Source: Coffea arabica (lineage: Eukaryota; Streptophyta; Magnoliopsida; Gentianales; Rubiaceae). From it: 64,000 nt of DNA. Every line of letters starts with the position of its first letter. The stretch's first letter is position 1. Below are positions 58,220 through 64,000 of this stretch, piece after piece. The notes beneath the pieces are model-generated. The model was not told the origin of the DNA and searched no databases. It saw only the letters and a program-made list of their open reading frames with translations. The stretch is from positions 14,530,466 to 14,594,465 of the forward strand of contig NC_092322.1 of NCBI RefSeq assembly GCF_036785885.1. Direction: 5' to 3'. The position numbers and the translations under genes were made by a program.

Positions 58220-58231
58220 GCTCTGATACCA
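58220..58231 (-). repeat. Primer-binding-site-like trace of an LTR element
   Basis: GCTCTGATACCACTTTGGG on the plus strand is the complement of CCCAAAGTGGTATCAGAGC, with the exact tRNA-iMet-type site TGGTATCAGAGC in minus orientation, as at 10191 and 54384. No LTR pair was found around it. Confidence 0.4.
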
Positions 58232-58852
58232 CTTTGGGAAAAAGGAAATTCTTGAGCCACTCATTTCTGCTTGTTAATCATCAGAATACCTCAGTCAAGG
58301 TCCAAGAATTTTTATAATTTGTACTAACTGCCTGTTTTAATCAAATTTAATTGGTGATGTCTTTGAAGATAAAATAGCCATCTTATGGATGATAATGATG
58401 AAACCTTCGTCCCCACATAACTATGAAATATTTGTACTTAACTTTATCAAGGTTTTAGCTGTTAAAGAATCGCACTTATATTAACTTCTTTTTTTGGTAC
58501 CTGAAAACATGGATTATGTTGTGCAGTCTAAGTTATTATTATGTTGTGAACAAATGGAGGTTCATGTGTCATGTGGATAAGGAGTATGTGTAAAATTTGC
58601 AACTCAATGCTTTGCTACCATGCATCAAAAGTGTCATATTTGCATATTTTGAAATGAAATTTTTTGACAAAAATTTAGGTTTTTGACCCTCCAGAATATT
58701 GATTTGTATCACTTAACCCCATAAAACTTAATATTGGAATGTGTAAATCATATTTTAATTCAAGTCATCAAAATAGCTCTGTCAACCATTTTTTACAACA
58801 AATATTATATTGATCACCTAGTTTGAATCTAAATTAGTTCAAAAAGAAGTCC

Positions 58853-58893
58853 TATTATTATTGTTGTTGTTATTATTATTATTATTATTATTT
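58853..58893. repeat. TTA/TTG trinucleotide microsatellite
   Basis: Consecutive TTA, TTG and again TTA units form about 13 repeats. It is a simple length-variable repeat. Confidence 0.9.
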
Positions 58894-58934
58894 TGGCATG
58901 TACGGCCTTCTTCCTCTTTTTTTTTTTTTTTTTT

Positions 58935-58961
58935 GGGAGGTGGGGTGGGAGGGGGGAGGGG
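58935..58961 (+). other. G-rich tract, candidate G-quadruplex
   Basis: Five G runs of three or more (GGGAGGTGGGGTGGGAGGGG...) follow a long T run. The spacing of one to four bases fits the usual G-quadruplex pattern on the plus strand. Confidence 0.6.
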
Positions 58962-59973
58962 TGATGGCCATCCATGTGTTACTTGCAGGCGAAGAAATTG
59001 CGAGATGTGAGTGATGATGAAATTGAGAAAATTAAATTCGGCTCAAACTATGGAAGTTCATATTTCTTAAACATTAAATCAAATTAAGTTAGTTCCCCTC
59101 TAATTTTATCATCAAGAAGATAGTAAAATGATATTTATGCACCCAAAAATGAATAGTAAAGATAAATTAGATATTAAAAATAGTTAAGAGGCTAACATAT
59201 TTCTGTTTCACCTTCTTGTAGGTAAAAATATAACATTTGACTCATCCTTGGTTTGGGTAATTAAACACGAAGAGGAAGGGGAACAAATTAAGTGTCATGC
59301 CAAAATTAAAACATAAGGACCTCATCAGTTAAGGTTATGTTGAAGGACGACAATCATTGGCTAAGGAGCCCAAGTTTATCAATGCAGATTTATTAAATTT
59401 TAGGTTCCAAATTCCAATATATGAAGCTATGGGTCCAAATGCCCAATTTTTCCACAAAAGCTAAGATTGTGTATTAGTGTATGTGTGACATTCAAAATTT
59501 TTTTGACTGAGGTAAGGAAAATCTTAGGTTGAAAAAAGAAAGAGTTTTAAACATTTTAAACTATCTTAATAGAACTAATCTCAATATTTTTCTCTTTCTC
59601 GTTTGTGTGAATTATTGAATACAAAAGGTAAAGTTTGTGTGAATTATCGAATACAAAAAGAAAAGTTTAGTGGCATTTTGGTTACACGCGACGTTACTTT
59701 TTAGTACTAGTAAAATTTGCATGTGCTTCTCGATCAATTTTCGTTAGAAGGGAAGAGGATAGCGTGTTGATGTACAGAGATTAATAACCTATGGCTTAAG
59801 TAGGGGAAAGAGGTGTGACTAAAATCCACAAAAGAAGAGAGCATTTCTACTGTTTTTTTTTAATGTAAAATTTTATCAATTTAATCTCCTAATTTTGTAA
59901 TTACCATCAATAGAAAATGTTGCAATCGTTTTACAAAAAACACTGGCACCTTAAAAGATGGAAAATGATTAAG

Positions 59974-60244
59974 GATTTTGCTAATGGGTGCCCTTAGGGT
60001 ACTCGTTAACGCACCTAATATTTATGTAACCTATCATATATATATGTATACCAATAATTATTATTTATTTATATACACACCTAGTATTTATTTATGTAAC
60101 CTATCATATATATACTTTCTCTATTTAATCTTGCCTACGCTTCCTTGTATTTATTTACTTTTTCTAATTAATTTTATATTTTTAATAATACGACACTTGA
60201 AACATACATTAACGAGTGCCTTATGGACACCCGTTAGACAAATC
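59974..60244. mobile_element. MITE of about 271 bp with 40-bp inverted ends
   Basis: The left end reads GATTTTGCTAATGGGTGCCC then TTAGGGTACTCGTTAACGCA; the right end on the other strand reads GATTTGTCTAACGGGTGTCC then ATAAGGCACTCGTTAATGTA. About 31 of 40 positions match. The core is AT-rich with repeated AACCTATCATATATATA. There is no coding capacity. The target duplication could not be fixed, so the superfamily is open. Confidence 0.75.
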
Positions 60245-61169
60245 GAATTATTAAAAGAAGAATCATAGTACAATGAATAAAGTCATATTCTAGACTTGTC
60301 TAAATGTCTATCAACAAAAGGGGAAAGAAAAAAGACCACAATCATATAAACTCATGAGCAAATTCCAGGTATGCTTGATCCATGAATCTGGTTAAATGGG
60401 GTTGATTGCACCGTCTAATCCAATACGCAGATTTCATGATTGAAATGTAAAATGGTCTATGATTATGTACATGGCATAATACTCATCATTTAACATCATA
60501 GTATAATTTCTGTAACAGTGAAAGCAGTTACAGTTAAACTCATGGGTTACGGAATAAAGATTACATTCACTTTTTGGCTCTTGGTATCAATGTAATATTA
60601 CTCTATATAATAAGGAGAGATTCTAAAGTCTGTTTTGGTATGGTATTACTATTCTCAAGTTAAATTTACTATTAGATGATAAAATAAGCATTTTTGACCA
60701 TTAGGTTATAATAATTTCAAAACTTTTAAATTTAAACCACTATCATCATTGAGAGGCACATATTGAAGCAATGGCATCCTGAAGGGACTACAAAATTTTC
60801 CCATAATAAGCATATAAATTTGATGAAAATTGCTGTCTGCTAGTAAATGAGACTCGTATTGATGTTTCAAGAATACAAGGAAATTTATGTAATCTAAAAT
60901 TCAAGGTTTGCAAACAATATAGCCTAGTGCATAACATTTCCCTAATCATATTGTAAATTAAAAATTCTTTAAACAAGTAGATCTAAATATATATCAGGTG
61001 GGCAAAATCAAGATTTCAAATGTGAATAGCATACGTACTAGGGCCTGTCCATCATTTGATTTAGGTTTTGTAAAATCTAACTGTGGAAAGTGAGTATACA
61101 TAATAATCAAAATTAGTTAAAACTACTATTTGATTAGATTCTAGATTTTAGACTTTTTTGGTTATTTAA

Positions 61170-61735
61170 AAAAAGGAAAAATCATTCAAAACGTTCCTCA
61201 CATTTTGTTAAATGAATTTTTTTCGTATTTCACTTTTAAAATGGTAACTTTAAATCCCTTACAAAAAATCAAGTCGATAAAATTCAATCTTAACCTAGGC
61301 TTTTGATCACTTTTTATCCTGAATCTAATCACATGATTCTACATTGTCATTTTTTTAGGCAAAAAGGTTAGATTTCATTTGTAATTAAATAAATGGCCCG
61401 ATCCATATTTATTTTTGCCCCTAAAAATAGTAGGATATGACCCAAGTCATATTCATTTTTTTTCCTAAAGTGGGTTTTAACCTAATTCATATTTATTTTT
61501 GTCACTAAAAATGTGGGATCTGATTTTTTTTTTTTTTTGTACATAAAAAATGACTACATCTGAGTCACGTGGTGATCTTAGGCTAAAAAGCGGTAAAAAA
61601 AACATAAGTTAGGACTAAATTTTGTTTACTTGAATTTATAAGGGATATGAAATTAATATTTTAAAAGTGAAGGAGGAAAAAAATTTATTTGACGAAATGT
61701 GAATGATGTTTTTAGCGATTTTTTCTTTAAAAAAA
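61170..61735. mobile_element. Foldback-like element of about 560 bp
   Basis: Arms of about 190 bp on each side are complementary with interruptions: left TTCACTTTTAAAATGGTAAC, right (other strand) TTCACTTTTAAAATATTAAT; left CACATTTTGTTAAATGAATT, right CACATTTCGTCAAATAAATT. The loop (about 61385-61530) contains about three imperfect units of roughly 55 bp with CATATTTATTTTTG and CCTAAAAAT phrases. No open frame was found. Confidence 0.65.
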
Positions 61736-62650
61736 TCTAAAATCGAGATGAAAAACAAACAAGAACATAAACAAAAATTGATTATCAAAAATTGGAATCT
61801 ATAACTTGGTGAAATAATCAAACTGAGAAGAAGCACCAAATCTGGTCATACAAAAAATATTTCAATTCCAAAATGGAAACTTCATTTTAAGATAAAAAAA
61901 TAAATAAAACTATTAATGGTTGGACTATATCTGATCTTTTTGGCTCTACATGACATTGCCATCATCGAATATGCTATTAAAGTATGGATTTTTAGCTTTG
62001 CTATTACAATGATTAATTATGCTATATAAAAACACAATCATCACGCGTGGTTTGGCATAGGCTTTGGGCTCGGAAATCTAAGAAATGGACCCAGAATGGG
62101 GCCACAGAGGCTCTCTTGTCAAATCCTTTGTTCAAATTATGTATAGGGCCGGATTTGGCTCGTGGGATTTGGCTCGTGCGTTGATTTCAAGTGGCCCATA
62201 CTCAATTCAGTTGAGATCGACCACATAAAGCAGGATTAAGGTGGGATTAAAATTTGTTTGATGATAAGATTACTAGATTAGACAAGTACTGTGCAATACA
62301 AAAATCACCTTTTAGTTTAATTATTTAACTAAACTATGGATGGTCATTTTTTGTTAAGTGCATTAGCAATTCATATTTTTTTTTGGGCAAGCAATTTTAT
62401 ATGATTTTGGCAAGTTACCAAAGAGTTTTGGATTGCAATTCTCTATAGAAAAATTTTCATGCTTTTTGCAAACAAATGCTCCGATCAACGTTTTACCTTA
62501 TATATATCAAATTTTTATAGTATATTTTTCTATGAGAACCCTAACAATAACATTCCAAATGGGTTCTTATCTTCACATCACTTCAAGTGGTAAAAGTAAT
62601 GATAAGATAACTATTCAATGTTTTTAAGCTTGCAAAGACCTACAAAAATA

Positions 62651-62825
62651 AGATTTCAATTGAGTTAATCTTATATACACTGATAGTGTATACATTATCA
62701 TGGTTGGATACATAATACGTATACAGAATTTGGATTTCAAATTTAAATTTAAATTATGTATCATGTATCTAACCGTTAAAGTATATACACCGTTAGTGTA
62801 TAGAAATTTTGGTAAAGCCAATTGA
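62651..62825. mobile_element. Short MITE with TATACACT ends, about 175 bp
   Basis: The left end (ending GTTGGATACATAATACG) and the right end on the other strand (ending GGTTAGATACATGATACA) both contain TATACACT...GTGTATA and start CAATTG. The palindrome TATACACTGATAGTGTATA lies on the left and TATACACTAACGGTGTATA on the right (other strand). It has no coding capacity. Confidence 0.65.
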
Positions 62826-63054
62826 GATACTATGTTTTTAAGTCAATAAAATAATCAGTATTGTAAAATTACTCCCTAGTAATATTCATATTGAAGTTAA
62901 TTAATGTATGTTTAGAAAAGTCAAAATACATTTCCAAAAGTATGACAGAATTCAACATCAATTAGCTGCTCCCTACTAAGAATTGTATATGAACTTTTTC
63001 TATATACACACACATGTATCAAAATGGTTTATTGGGGGGATTTTTATTGTGTTT

Positions 63055-63078
63055 GGGAGGGAGGGAGGGAGGGAGGGG
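63055..63078 (+). other. GGGA tandem tract, strong G-quadruplex candidate
   Basis: Six GGG runs are separated by single A residues (GGGAGGGAGGGAGGGAGGGA then GGGG). Loops of one base are the most favourable pattern for a parallel G-quadruplex. No gene lies within several kilobases. Confidence 0.75.
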
Positions 63079-63509
63079 TGGTGGTGTGGCTGTAGGGCAT
63101 TGACTAGTACAAGGGAGTAGTTGGGTTTCTTTTACTTCTTGATCACGTTAGTTGAATCAGAATCAAAACAAAAGGCCGTGCTTGTCTACCTTTTTTTCTT
63201 TTCAATCTAAATTATTTATTTCTTAACAAAAAATACTAGTATCTATATGTGGTAAAAGCCTTGAACATTGTGTGAACATGATGCAAATTCTTTTTCTAAT
63301 TCCTTAAAAGTCAAAAAATCCAATTATGCAATATGAACTTTAAATGATAAACCATTGTAATTTGAACCTGGGAAGTTTTTGAAACGAGAAACGTAAGCAT
63401 GGGAAAACCCAAGAATTTTTATTTCCAATAAGAAAAATAGATAGAAAGGGGAAACAAATATCACCTTAGGGTGGGAGTGACCGCCCAACAAGGCTTTAAA
63501 ATTGAGGGT

Positions 63510-63660
63510 TAACTGATAGTATATTATTTGGAATATTTTTTTGAAAAAAATAATGTAATACTTTTTTGACATGATATATGTAAATAAAAAGATGGTTGAA
63601 AAATATGTTAATAATGCAAGTGAATAAAATTTGATAAATAATCTACCATCCAAACAAATA
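63510..63660. mobile_element. Fourth copy of the 25183-type MITE family
   Basis: On the minus strand it carries ATATTTTTCAACCATCTTTT followed by TATTTACATA, matching the family core. The right end on the other strand reads TATTTGTTTGGATGGTAGAT, close to the 56384 copy. Limits are approximate. Confidence 0.45.
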
Positions 63661-64000
63661 CTAATATATTTATATTCTCAAGCTTTGACTAAATTACAAA
63701 AATCTATCTCGTGTTTTGATCAAATTACAACCAAACCTTTTGAATGGCAAAACATTTATCAAATGCTGCTTATGTTAATTATCATTAGATGATGCCAAAA
63801 GACCAAAATTAATCTTTATTTTCAAATTGAGCTTATGACATTGATCTCCCATGAGGTTTGTCCAAATTATGTTGACAATTCCTTAGGTTTGTCCAAATGA
63901 CAAAATAAACCCTATACTTTGTCCAAATCAGTTCAATGCTTTAAATAGCTAAACATATATCAAGTGCCATTTTCCACTGGTCAATGGAATTAATTGATAC

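Larger units (their letters stand above)
56570..59970. other. Long intergenic stretch with simple repeats
   Basis: No gene is recognised on either strand. Notable items are a primer-binding-site-like GCTCTGATACCA at 58220-58231, a TTA/TTG microsatellite at 58853-58893, and a T-run followed by a G-rich tract at 58915-58961. The remainder is AT-rich. Confidence 0.5.

Overview
The window is nuclear DNA of a flowering plant, most likely a eudicot. It is AT-rich, with spliced genes carrying GT-AG introns, long intergenic stretches, many microsatellites and a dense, partly nested set of plant transposons. I cannot name the species. The best-supported intact genes are one long gene of 19 coding exons for TONSOKU (TSK/BRU1/MGO3, 40648-55652, plus strand), two intronless G-type lectin receptor-like kinases (13760-16105 and 19683-22025, minus), one intact RING-H2 E3 ligase gene (23648-24562, minus), and two very small unassigned genes (25706-26059 and 27409-27681, plus).

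Region by region: 1-7314 holds a B3-domain gene that is broken by a frameshift and by a 6.8-kb LTR retrotransposon (431-7218) with a perfect 5-bp target duplication; the element keeps gag remnants but no recognisable pol. 7783-8989 and 9310-9892 are two non-autonomous hAT-type elements, each with a perfect 8-bp target duplication. 10191-10698 is an LTR remnant with a primer-binding site. 10700-24800 is a minus-strand cluster in which a [receptor kinase + RING ligase] unit has been duplicated: a kinase gene reduced to a fragment, a RING pseudogene, an intact kinase, a second intact kinase, and the intact RING gene. A third RING copy (29345-33745) is decayed and split by a solo LTR of about 3.2 kb. 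34476-40364 is a PIF/Harbinger element with a transposase (one in-frame stop) and a separate Myb/SANT-like gene, both on the minus strand; a minisatellite lies in the intron of the latter. The element ends about 0.3 kb before the TSK start codon.

The TSK gene runs to 55652. Its reading frame was reconstructed across 19 exons, giving 1341 codons plus stop, divisible by three. Two of its introns need GC donors. Two E2F-type sites lie about 100-125 bases before the start codon, which fits a gene used in S phase. The remaining 8.3 kb contains no gene I can support, but it does contain several miniature inverted-repeat elements, a 560-bp foldback structure, G-rich tracts and microsatellites.

Functionally, the cluster pairs surface receptor kinases of the non-RD type (common among immune receptors) with a RING ligase, and it shows birth-and-death evolution: nonsense mutation, frameshift, loss of a zinc ligand, fragment deletion and a likely conversion tract. 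The TSK gene is unrelated to this cluster and acts in replication-coupled repair and chromatin inheritance. I saw no prokaryotic system, no CRISPR array, and no tRNA or rRNA gene.
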